From contig DVGW01000015.1 in NCBI GenBank assembly GCA_018712515.1, positions 1 through 53,492 on the forward strand: DNA of 53,492 nucleotides, written 5' to 3'. The DNA is from Aphodovivens avicola. Lineage in GTDB: Bacteria; Actinomycetota; Coriobacteriia; Coriobacteriales; Eggerthellaceae. The position numbers were made by a program, and so were the translations under genes. Shown here piece after piece: positions 19,569 to 27,625 of the stretch; position 1 is the stretch's first letter; every line of letters starts with the position of its first letter. The notes beneath the pieces were generated by a model that was not told where the DNA came from, made no database searches, and worked only from the letters and a program-made list of their open reading frames with translations.

Positions 19569-21260
19569 ATGGACAAACAACCCTCCGAGAAGCGCTTCGC
19601 GCTGCTCATCGACGCGGACAACGTCTCCGCGAAATACATCAAGCCCATCACCGACGAGCTGTCCAACTACGGCACCGTCACCATCAAGCGCATCTACGGC
19701 GACTGGACGCTGTCGCTCCACGCCAAATGGAAGGACGCGCTGCTCGAGAACTCGCTCACGCCCATCCAGCAGTTCGGCTACACCCAGGGCAAAAACGCCA
19801 CCGACTCCGCCATGATCATCGACGCGATGGACATCCTCTACACCGGCTCGGTCGACGGATTCTGCATCGTCTCGAGCGACAGCGACTTCACGCGCCTGGC
19901 CAGCCGCCTGCGCGAAAGCGGCCGGATGGTCATCGGCATGGGCGAGAAGAAGACGCCGACGCCGTTCCGCCGCGCGTGCGACGTGTTCACGACGCTCGAG
20001 CTGCTGCTCGACGACGCCAACGGCAAGCGCAAGGGCAAAGGCGCGGGCAGCGGCCCGAGCATCGAGGAGGTCGAGCAGGCCGTCGTCCGCATCATCACGG
20101 ACAACCAGAACAACGGCAAGGCGACCGGCCTGGGCGAGGTCGGCAGCCGCCTGCTCAAGCGCTTCCCCGACTTCGACGTGCGCAGCTATGGGACCAACCT
20201 GCTCTCCAAGCTGCTCGGCAAGTTCGCCAGCGTGACCATCACCAAGCGCGGCAGCGACGTCTCGGTCGAGCTCGTCGACGACAAGGAGCAGTCGAAAGAG
20301 GCTCCGCGGGAGGCGGACGCTTCCGCAAGCGACGGGAAGGCTGACAAGGCCGAGAAGGCTGAGGAAGCCGAGAAGCTCGAGAAGGCCGGGGAACCCGCCG
20401 AGGAGTCCTCGGATGCCGAGGCGAAGTCGGAGGAAGACGCCGCGCAGGCCGAGGACGCATCGGACTCCTCTTCGCGCCGCCGTCGCCGCCGCCGCGGGGG
20501 CACCCGCGCATCGCGCCGCCGCAGCGCCGCCGAATCCGCAGAATCGACCACGCTGGAAGACGGCGACGCCCCCTCCGAGCCCGAGGAGGCAGGCGAGATT
20601 CCGGAAGAGCAGATCGCCGATCCCGAGCAGGGCGAGAAGGCCGAGGAAGGGGCTCCCGAGCAGGAGACCTCTCAGCAAAAGGCCGCTGAGCAGAAAGCAT
20701 CTCAGCAGGATACCTCCAAGCAGGAGGCATCCGAGGTGGATGCCTCCCAGTCGGCTGACGAAACGCCTCGCCCGAAGGCCCAGAAGCCGAAGAGGAAGAC
20801 CCGCCGCGGCGCGAAGAAGGACGACGGAGCCTCGCACGAATCCGCGTCCGCCAAAGCCGGCAAGCACGCGTCCGCCGAGGAAGCGAAATCCGTTTCGAGC
20901 GAAGGCGCCAAGCCCGCGTCCGCCAAGGGAGCGAAACACGACTCCGGCAAGGGGGCCAAGCCCTCATCCGGCAAGAATGCGAAGCCTGGCTCTGACAAGG
21001 CCGGCAAGCCCGCATCCGCCGAAGCCGCCAAGCCGGCATCCGAGCTCGCCGAGGTCGACGCCACCACGCGCCGCCTCGTCGCGGAGGCGGGCGCCGCGGG
21101 CATCGAGATGTCGCAGCTCGCCTCCCTGGTGCGCGCGGCGCATCGCGGTTTCAAGGTGCGCGACCACGGCCATGCGCAGTTCAAATCCTACGTCGCCAGC
21201 CTCGGCGACATCGAGATCGAACGCATCGGCAAGGAGTGGTTTGCCCGCATGGGCGAATAG
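19569..21260 (+). CDS. NYN-domain (PIN-like RNase fold) protein with two LOTUS/OST-HTH domains
   Basis: 563 residues; AAGGAG about 9 bases before ATG. Residues about 8-145 form a NYN domain (FALLIDADNVSAKY, acidic residues in TDSAMIIDAMD and VSSDSDFTRLA), so metal-dependent RNA cleavage is plausible. A first LOTUS/OST-HTH domain follows (about 162-238). Then some 250 residues of low complexity: acidic Glu/Ala runs, an RRRRRRRRGG stretch, Gln/Ser/Glu repeats and basic AKPxSxKG-like repeats. A second LOTUS domain closes the protein (about 495-563). LOTUS domains bind RNA, including G-quadruplex RNA. Physiological target unknown. Confidence 0.88.
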   Translation: MDKQPSEKRFALLIDADNVSAKYIKPITDELSNYGTVTIKRIYGDWTLSLHAKWKDALLENSLTPIQQFGYTQGKNATDSAMIIDAMDILYTGSVDGFCIVSSDSDFTRLASRLRESGRMVIGMGEKKTPTPFRRACDVFTTLELLLDDANGKRKGKGAGSGPSIEEVEQAVVRIITDNQNNGKATGLGEVGSRLLKRFPDFDVRSYGTNLLSKLLGKFASVTITKRGSDVSVELVDDKEQSKEAPREADASASDGKADKAEKAEEAEKLEKAGEPAEESSDAEAKSEEDAAQAEDASDSSSRRRRRRRGGTRASRRRSAAESAESTTLEDGDAPSEPEEAGEIPEEQIADPEQGEKAEEGAPEQETSQQKAAEQKASQQDTSKQEASEVDASQSADETPRPKAQKPKRKTRRGAKKDDGASHESASAKAGKHASAEEAKSVSSEGAKPASAKGAKHDSGKGAKPSSGKNAKPGSDKAGKPASAEAAKPASELAEVDATTRRLVAEAGAAGIEMSQLASLVRAAHRGFKVRDHGHAQFKSYVASLGDIEIERIGKEWFARMGE

Positions 21261-21309
21261 TTTCTGCTATCATGGGCGACGCCGCCGAGCCGGCGGCGTC
21301 GCCCAACGT

Positions 21310-21394
21310 GCGGGCGTGGCGGAATAGGCAGACGCGCCAGATTTAGGTTCTGGTACCGAAAGGTGTGAAGGTTCAAGTCCTTTCGCCCGCACCA
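21310..21394 (+). tRNA. tRNA-Leu (anticodon TAG)
   Basis: 85 bases with class II long variable arm, acceptor GCGGGCG/CGCCCGC, anticodon loop TTTAGGT in stem CCAGA/TCTGG and encoded CCA. Confidence 0.97.
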
Positions 21395-21435
21395 TCGAAT
21401 CCGAGAAGAGCCCCAGTCGAACCGGGGATCGAACC

Positions 21436-21487
21436 GCCTCCCATTCCTTGGACAGGGAACCACCGTCCGGAAGATGGGAGGCTTTTT
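21436..21487 (+). terminator. Rho-independent terminator of tRNA-Leu
   Basis: GCCTCCCAT/ATGGGAGGC stem extended inward by GGAC/GTCC, followed by TTTTT. Confidence 0.9.
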
Positions 21488-21570
21488 CATTCCCCGCCCC
21501 CGCATCAGCTCGCCGCATCCTCCCGCAGCCCCGCCGCGCGACCGTCCTTTCGCCAAGCGCGTCCGGCGCG

Positions 21571-23679
21571 TCACTCACGCGTCAACCGCCGCGCGGCAAA
21601 GTACGTCACCGCGAAGTAGACGCCGTAGACCGCGACGAACGCGCCGGCGCACATCGCCACCATGAGGCCGATGTCGAGCGCGCCGAACACCGCGACGACG
21701 TCGGTGACCACCTGCATCGCGCAGGCCGAATGCGCGATCGCGAGCAGCAACGGGAAGACGAAGTACACCGCCACCTGCAGCAGCAGCGCGCGATCGATCA
21801 TCCCGTCCGGCGCACCGAGCTTGCGCAGCATCCCGTAGCGGCGCGCGTTGTCGGAGGCCTCGGAGAGCTGCTGGATCGCGAGGATCGCCGCGCAGGCAAC
21901 CGTCAGCACGAACCCGAGGTAGATCGCCAGGTACGCCACGATCGTCGAGAGGCTCGCGGATTGCTCGACCACGTCCTGGCGCCCCTGCGTCATCGTGATG
22001 GGCCAGGTCAGCGGATCATCCGACGCCTCGATCGCCTCGCATGCCGCGACGAACGCGCGCTCGTCGTCGACGGAGGCGCACTGCACGTCGTAGAGCGATC
22101 CCATCGTCAGAGCGTCTGCGGGCACGGCGTCGTCGGGAACGACGAGGGCGCCCGTGTTGGTCGGAAACGAGGTGGTCTCGATGCAGCGCCCGATGCACTG
22201 CGCCGCCGCCAGCCGCACGCCGCCGACCTCGATCGCCGGGGCGCGTCGCGCGACCTCCTCGAAGAACCCCTTGATGACATCCGAGTCGACGAGCAGCGCG
22301 CACTCCCCCTCCGCCAGCTCGACCGGCTCCGCCCCGGCGAGCGCGAGCGCGGCGTTGACCTGCGAGAGCCGCACGATCTGCAGCGGCATCGAAGCGTAGT
22401 CGGGGTTGAGCGAGCCGTTGCCCGAGACGTCCGTCAAAGCGACGCCCGCCGCTTGCTCGACCTCGCCGATGGTGAGCGGATCGTCGACGTCGGCGATGAG
22501 GAAGTCGACCTGCGCGCCGTCCTCGACGAGCGCCTGCAGATCCCCCGCGCCGACCGCCGTCGCGCTTTTCGCCAGACCCGCCGCCATGTCGCCGCCCAGC
22601 TCCGCCGCGAAATCGCCGTACGCGCCCAGACCCGCCTCCTCGAAGCCGTCCGACGTCGAATAGTAGTAGTAGGTGGTGCGCACCGTCGCCGAATACGAGG
22701 TGCTCTGGGCGAGGTTGCCCTCCACCGCGTTGCGGATGCCGATGCCGCCGCACACGCTGGTGAGCGCGAGGAACAGCGTCAGGCATACCACCGACAGCGT
22801 CGCGAACGTCGTGTTGATCTTGGCGTTGAGCTGGCGCAGTGCGAACATGTTGAGCCCGCGGTAATAGAGCGCCTTGGATGACTGGACGATGCGCAGCAGG
22901 AAGCCCGACAGCGACCAGAAGAACAGCACCGTGCCCGCGCACACGAGCACCGTCGCCGCGCCGAACCGCGGCGAGAGGTCTAAAAGCCCGTTGTCGAGCA
23001 GCAGCTTATACGACACGCCGATCATCGCGACCGACACGACGAACAGCGCAAGCGATGCCGGCAGGCTCTTGAGCGCCGTCGCCTCGGTGCGGGCGTGGGC
23101 GGTCATCAGGTCGATCAGACGCGCCTTGGACACCTCGCATGCGTTGACGATCGCCGCGATGAGGAAGATCGCGACGAACACGACGAGCGTGTAGGCGAGC
23201 GCATCCGCCGAGAACACGAACGCGATCCCGCCCGCCGAGGCGATGTCGGCCGAGAACAGAAGCGAGGTCACGTAGAGCAGCCCCTGCGACAACGCGAACC
23301 CCAGGATCAAGCCCACCGCAAGCGACGCCGCGCCGGTGATGAGCGACTCGACCGCGACGATCTTGACGACGTCGCCTGTGGACATGCCGAGCATCAGGTA
23401 GATGCCGAACTCGCGCTTGCGGCGCTTCACGAGGAAGCGGTTGGCGTAGACCACGAGGAACACGAGCACGCACGCGATGAACACCGACACCCCGCCGATG
23501 ACCGTGCCGAGCAGCTCGAAGATCTTGTCCTGGGACTCGGTCATCGCGAGCACGGTGCGCTGCTGCGACATCGAGTTGAACGCGTAGAACACCGCCACGC
23601 CCAGCACGACGGTGAGGAAGTAGATCCCGAAATCCGCGATCGATTTGCGGATGTTGCCCACGGCAAGCCTAGCAAGCAT
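21571..23679 (-). CDS. FtsX-type ABC transporter permease (BceB/MacB-like)
   Basis: 702 residues. A first hydrophobic helix is followed by an FtsX core (LVKRRKREFGIYLMLGM, the coupling motif), several more helices, then a large extracytoplasmic domain (about residues 320-590) and a C-terminal FtsX block with RRYGMLRKLGAP. About ten membrane helices match peptide-antibiotic detoxification permeases. The start overlaps the ATPase stop by 11 bases, so the two are co-translated. Substrate unknown; the adjacent two-component system suggests envelope-stress or antimicrobial-peptide response. Confidence 0.9.
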   Translation of the reverse strand: MLARLAVGNIRKSIADFGIYFLTVVLGVAVFYAFNSMSQQRTVLAMTESQDKIFELLGTVIGGVSVFIACVLVFLVVYANRFLVKRRKREFGIYLMLGMSTGDVVKIVAVESLITGAASLAVGLILGFALSQGLLYVTSLLFSADIASAGGIAFVFSADALAYTLVVFVAIFLIAAIVNACEVSKARLIDLMTAHARTEATALKSLPASLALFVVSVAMIGVSYKLLLDNGLLDLSPRFGAATVLVCAGTVLFFWSLSGFLLRIVQSSKALYYRGLNMFALRQLNAKINTTFATLSVVCLTLFLALTSVCGGIGIRNAVEGNLAQSTSYSATVRTTYYYYSTSDGFEEAGLGAYGDFAAELGGDMAAGLAKSATAVGAGDLQALVEDGAQVDFLIADVDDPLTIGEVEQAAGVALTDVSGNGSLNPDYASMPLQIVRLSQVNAALALAGAEPVELAEGECALLVDSDVIKGFFEEVARRAPAIEVGGVRLAAAQCIGRCIETTSFPTNTGALVVPDDAVPADALTMGSLYDVQCASVDDERAFVAACEAIEASDDPLTWPITMTQGRQDVVEQSASLSTIVAYLAIYLGFVLTVACAAILAIQQLSEASDNARRYGMLRKLGAPDGMIDRALLLQVAVYFVFPLLLAIAHSACAMQVVTDVVAVFGALDIGLMVAMCAGAFVAVYGVYFAVTYFAARRLTRE

Positions 23680-24481
23680 CCGCCATCGCCTCCCCCATCC
23701 CGCTCACCGCATCGGCGATGCTCCGGTAGAACGCCGCGCGGTCCGCCGCCCCGCGGCGCAGCTCGCCGGAGAGGCGCCCGTCCTTGATGAACATGATACG
23801 CTCGCAGTAGCTCGCCGACGTGGCGTCGTGGGTCACCATGAGGATCGTCGCGCCGGCGCGGTTGAGCACGGTAAGCGCCTCGAGGAGCTGGCGGGCCGAT
23901 TTGGAGTCGAGCGCGCCGGTCGGCTCGTCGGCGAGCACGAGCTTGGGGTGCGTGATGGTCGCGCGTGCCGCCGCGACGCGCTGACGCTGGCCGCCGGAGA
24001 GCTGGTAGGGGTAGCTGCCGAGCACCTCGTGGATGCCGAGCTGGCGCGCCGCCGCGTTGACGCGCGCGTCGATCTCGCGCACGGGCGCCTTCTGGATCGT
24101 GAGCGCGAGCGCGATGTTCTCGAACGCCGTGAGCGTATCGAGGAGGTTGGAGTCCTGGAAGATGAACCCCAGGTCGTCGCGGCGGAACCGCGCGAGCTGC
24201 TTGCCGGCGAGGCGCGTGATGTCCACGCCGCCGATCGCGATCGAGCCGCTCGTGGGCGCGTCGATCGTCGCCAGGCAGTTGAGCAGGGTCGATTTGCCCG
24301 ACCCCGACGGGCCCATGATGCCCACGAACTCGCCTTCCGCGACGGCGAAGCTCACGCCGTCGAGCGCCTGGGTCGCCGCGCCGCCCGCCTGGCGCCTTCC
24401 TTGCGCCTGGTAGCGCTTGGTCACCTGGCGCACCTCGACCATCGTCTTCCGTCCCGCCCTCGGGGGCATGCTCTCCCTCAT
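23669..24481 (-). CDS. ABC transporter ATPase (BceA/MacB type)
   Basis: 270 residues from ATG 24481, which has AAGGAAGG upstream (an ATG at 24505 is less good). Walker A GPSGSGKST, Q-loop FIFQDSNLLDTL, signature LSGGQRQR, Walker B LVLADEPTGALD and H-loop THD are all intact, giving a functional NBD of the LolD/MacB/BceA class. It powers the FtsX-type permease that overlaps its end. Divergent from the response regulator. Confidence 0.95.
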   Translation of the reverse strand: MRESMPPRAGRKTMVEVRQVTKRYQAQGRRQAGGAATQALDGVSFAVAEGEFVGIMGPSGSGKSTLLNCLATIDAPTSGSIAIGGVDITRLAGKQLARFRRDDLGFIFQDSNLLDTLTAFENIALALTIQKAPVREIDARVNAAARQLGIHEVLGSYPYQLSGGQRQRVAAARATITHPKLVLADEPTGALDSKSARQLLEALTVLNRAGATILMVTHDATSASYCERIMFIKDGRLSGELRRGAADRAAFYRSIADAVSGMGEAMADAC

Positions 24482-24589
24482 CGTGCCTTCCTTTCCCTGG
24501 TGCATCGCGCTTCGCGCGGCGATGGCTTCGTCTGCCGGTACGGCGCCGCGCCATGGCGGCCTGCCGTCGAAACCACTTTAAGAAGAGAC

Positions 24590-24628
24590 CCTTACGCGGC
24601 CTTTCAGGCATCCTTACATCTGCCTTAC
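24590..24628. promoter_or_regulatory. Candidate operator: 11-bp-phased direct repeats CCTTAC
   Basis: CCTTAC occurs at 24590, 24612 and 24623, i.e. 22 and 11 bases apart, with a near-copy CCTTTC at 24600 filling the missing step. On the minus strand this reads as tandem GTAAGG sites reading toward the ABC genes. OmpR/PhoB-family regulators typically bind direct repeats of 11-bp period. It lies in the region shared by the ABC operon and the two-component genes. Confidence 0.65.
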
Positions 24629-24788
24629 CGCGCATGACCTGCGGGCAACACGCCGCATCGCGCGTGCTATCATCTGCGGTAATGCGAGGGACGGCGCCCG
24701 GACGGAGCAGCCGCGCCCCTCCGGATACGGCCTGGACCCGTCGGTTCGGGCATGCGGAGACGTTCGATCGGAAAGGATGCGTGGACCT

Positions 24789-25523
24789 ATGGCGTACGGA
24801 AACGCGCTCGTGCAGCTCGAGGCGCACCTGCTCGAGAAACGCATCCTGCTCGTCGACGACGAGGCCGAGCTCGTCGAGATGGTGCGGGCCATCCTGCGCG
24901 CCGCCGGCTTCGAGAACGTCTCGATCGCCCGCAGCGGCGAGGAGGCGCTCCGGGCAGTCGAGGCGCACGCGTTCGACCTGTTCGTCCTCGACGTGATGAT
25001 GCCGGGCATCGACGGATTCCAGCTGCTCGCGCGCCTGCGCGCGCTGCCCGCGACCGCCGACGTGCCGGCGCTGTTCCTGACGGCCAAAGACGAGCCGTTC
25101 GACCGCGTCAACGGGCTGACGCTCGGTGCCGACGACTACGTCGTCAAGCCGTTTTTGCCCCAGGAGCTGATCCTGCGCATCGCGGCGATCCTGCGCCGCT
25201 GCTACGCCGACGAGAGCCCTCGGCTCGAGCTCGCCTTCTGCACCGTCGACTTCGACACCGCCGGCGTCGACCGCGCCGACGGGACGGCGGCCGAGCTCAC
25301 CGCCAAGGAGCATGAGATCCTGAGCGTGCTCGCCCGCAACATCGGCCGCATCGTCACCATCGACGCGCTGTGCGAGGCATGCTGGGGCACGTCGTTCGGC
25401 TACGAGAACTCGCTCATGGCGCACATCAGGCGGCTGCGCGAGAAGATCGAGGAGAACCCCTCCAAGCCGCAATCGCTCGTGACGGTCAAGGGGCTCGGCT
25501 ACAAGCTGGTGGCGAAACGATGA
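24789..25523 (+). CDS. OmpR-family response regulator
   Basis: 244 residues from ATG 24789 (or 248 from ATG 24777, where GGAAAGG abuts the codon). Receiver domain KRILLVDDE...LFVLDVMMPG (phosphoacceptor Asp about 68) with the VKPF lysine; C-terminal winged helix with LTAKEHEILSVLARN and the VKGLGYKL tail of this family. It would phospho-dependently control the divergent ABC transporter through the CCTTAC repeats. Overlaps the kinase start by four bases. Confidence 0.95.
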   Translation: MAYGNALVQLEAHLLEKRILLVDDEAELVEMVRAILRAAGFENVSIARSGEEALRAVEAHAFDLFVLDVMMPGIDGFQLLARLRALPATADVPALFLTAKDEPFDRVNGLTLGADDYVVKPFLPQELILRIAAILRRCYADESPRLELAFCTVDFDTAGVDRADGTAAELTAKEHEILSVLARNIGRIVTIDALCEACWGTSFGYENSLMAHIRRLREKIEENPSKPQSLVTVKGLGYKLVAKR

Positions 25524-27289
25524 GCGCGGACGGGAAGACGGAGCCGTTCGGCGCGGACGAAGCGGACGGCGTGCGGCAGGCCGCAGGCAGCCAACCTCCC
25601 GCCCCTTCCTGCGGGACGGAAGGCTGGCGCCCGGGCGCGCGCTGGACCGGCCAGGCGCCCGTCCCGCCCGACGAGCTGAAGAAACGGCAGCGCCACCGCC
25701 GCATGCGCGGCAGCCGCGGCGCCGGAGCGCTCGCGCGGTTTTTCACCAAGCAGGTGCTGTGGTTCATTTTCCTCGTGTTCGCCCTGCTCATCATCGATGT
25801 GTTCCTCTACATCCTCATCGCGGTGCACGAGATGGACCGCAACTGCCTCTACGGAACCCCCGCCACGGTCACGCGCACCGCAAGCGAGCAGCTCGCGCTC
25901 GAGGACGGCGTCTACGTGCTCGGCGAAGACGCGGCAGCGCAGCTCGACGGGCAGGGCGCCTGGGCGCAGCTCATCGACGCCGGTGGCGCCGTCGTCTGGT
26001 CGCACGGCGTCCCGCAAGCATCCGCCGAAGCCGCGGAAGAGCCGGCGACGGATGCGACGGACGTGACAGACGGATCGGAAGCGACGGACGCCTCGGGAGA
26101 CGCGCCCGTGCAGGATCCCGGGAGCTCCGCCGAGGCGCCCGCCGCCGCGGCGGCGTCCGAAGCGAGCTCGGTCGCCGATGACGACGGGGGGCCGGTGCCC
26201 GACGCCTACACGCTCAACGACATCGCCCTCATCGCTCACTACCACACGGTCAAAGGGCAGCCCGCATTCATCTGGGAACGCCCCGACGGCCTTCTGCTCG
26301 TCGCCTTCCCTGCGGGGACGTACGAGACCATGACGATCACCTGGCCCCGCGAGACCTGGACGAGCCTGCCCACCTATATCGGAGGGATCATCGTCGCCGA
26401 TCTGCTGATCCTGTTCGCGGCCTACGTCGTGTACCGCCGGCGCACCCAGCGCGCGGTCGAGCCGATCAACGACGCGCTCGGCGCGCTCTCCCGCGGAGGC
26501 CGGGCCCAGCTCGACCTCAAGGGCGATCTCGCGCCCATCGCCGACCAGATCAACGAGACCTCCGACATCCTGGAGCACAAGGACCGCGCGCGCGAGCAGT
26601 GGATCCGCGGCGTGTCCCACGACATCCGCACCCCGCTTTCGCTGATCATCGCCAAGGCCGAGGGCATCGCCGCCGACGAGGAGGCCGTCGACGCGACGCG
26701 CTCCGAAGCGCGCGCCATCCGCACGCAGGGCCTCAAGATCAAGGACCTGGTGGCGGACCTCAACGCCGCCTCCCAGCTCTCCTTCAGCGAGCGCCCCCTC
26801 GACCTGGAGCGCGTCCACCTCGCCAAGCTCCTGCGCTCCATCGCCGCCTCCTACCTCAACAGCGGCCTGGACGCCGCCCACCCCCTCGACTTCGATCTTG
26901 ACGACGCGTGCTCCGACGCGGTCGTCCTAGGCGACGAGCGGATGCTCACGCGCCTGGTGGAGAACCTGCTCGCCAACGCCCGCCTGCACAACCCCGACGG
27001 CTGCGCTATCGCGATGACGCTCGTCCCGCGCACGGTCGACGGTACGCGCTGCGCCGAACTGCGCGTTTCCGACGACGGCGCGGGGATCGACCCCGCCGCG
27101 CTGGCGGCTCTCGAGGAACGGCTCTCCCGCGCGCGCCTGGCCCCCGACGACGCGGTGCCTGACGACGCCGGGCACGGGCTGGGACTCGTGCTCGTCGACC
27201 GCATCGCGCGCGCCCACGGCGGCTCCTTCGACGTGGAGGGATCCCCCGGGGCGGGCTTCTCCGCCTGCGCGGTCCTGCCGCTGGCGTGA
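25520..27289 (+). CDS. Sensor histidine kinase with long extracytoplasmic loop
   Basis: 589 residues; ATG overlaps the regulator stop (ATGA). A Pro/Arg-rich N-terminus (about 1-75) precedes TM1 (about 79-102), an extracytoplasmic domain of about 180 residues, TM2 (about 286-305), a HAMP-like linker, HisKA with phospho-His 367 in GVSHDIRTPLSL, and the HATPase domain (ENLLANARLHN, DDGAGIDP, GLGLVLV). The loop contains an acidic, Ala/Asp/Thr/Ser-rich stretch (about 168-225). This is not the short-loop BceS type usually paired with BceAB. Confidence 0.93.
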   Translation: MSADGKTEPFGADEADGVRQAAGSQPPAPSCGTEGWRPGARWTGQAPVPPDELKKRQRHRRMRGSRGAGALARFFTKQVLWFIFLVFALLIIDVFLYILIAVHEMDRNCLYGTPATVTRTASEQLALEDGVYVLGEDAAAQLDGQGAWAQLIDAGGAVVWSHGVPQASAEAAEEPATDATDVTDGSEATDASGDAPVQDPGSSAEAPAAAAASEASSVADDDGGPVPDAYTLNDIALIAHYHTVKGQPAFIWERPDGLLLVAFPAGTYETMTITWPRETWTSLPTYIGGIIVADLLILFAAYVVYRRRTQRAVEPINDALGALSRGGRAQLDLKGDLAPIADQINETSDILEHKDRAREQWIRGVSHDIRTPLSLIIAKAEGIAADEEAVDATRSEARAIRTQGLKIKDLVADLNAASQLSFSERPLDLERVHLAKLLRSIAASYLNSGLDAAHPLDFDLDDACSDAVVLGDERMLTRLVENLLANARLHNPDGCAIAMTLVPRTVDGTRCAELRVSDDGAGIDPAALAALEERLSRARLAPDDAVPDDAGHGLGLVLVDRIARAHGGSFDVEGSPGAGFSACAVLPLA

Positions 27290-27399
27290 ACGAGCCCTCG
27301 CACAATCCTCCGGACCTCCTTTCGGAACCCCTCCGAAGGGCGGATCGCACCTTGTCCGCACGGCGATCTCCCTCGCGGGCGCGATGCGCGCGACGTCCA

Positions 27400-27514
27400 T
27401 TGCGGTGCCGACGACCGCTGCGTCGCAGTGCCGGCAGCCGCCATGTAGCGGTGCCGGCAACCGCTACGTTGCGGCGCCGACAGCCGCCACGTTGCGGTGC
27501 CGAAAGCCGCCGCG
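27400..27514. repeat. Five tandem 23-bp repeats with internal dyads
   Basis: Five head-to-tail copies of exactly 23 bp, consensus TTGCGGTGCC-GACAGCC-GCCACG, at 27400, 27423, 27446, 27469 and 27492. Each unit contains a dyad around GCGGT...ACCGC; copies 3 and 4 keep the pairing through a compensating change (GCGGT/ACCGC versus GCGGC/GCCGC). The approximately 310-base gap before the antiporter holds no gene. Confidence 0.85.
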
Positions 27515-27578
27515 TCCGGAAAACGTGAACTCCGCGTGACATCGACGCTCCGCCGCCGGAAAGCCGTGCCCCCTCCGG

Positions 27579-27584
27579 TACAAT
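27579..27584 (+). promoter_or_regulatory. Putative -10 box of the NhaP-type gene
   Basis: TACAAT about 42 bases before the start codon; no clear -35. Confidence 0.4.
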
Positions 27585-27625
27585 AACCGCATTGTTCAAT
27601 GACGGTTCCCAAGGAGTGCGCGGGT

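Noticed and set aside
21448..23787. Long + strand ORFs over the FtsX permease
   Set aside because: Antisense shadows rich in Arg/Asp/His; the minus frame has clear membrane helices.
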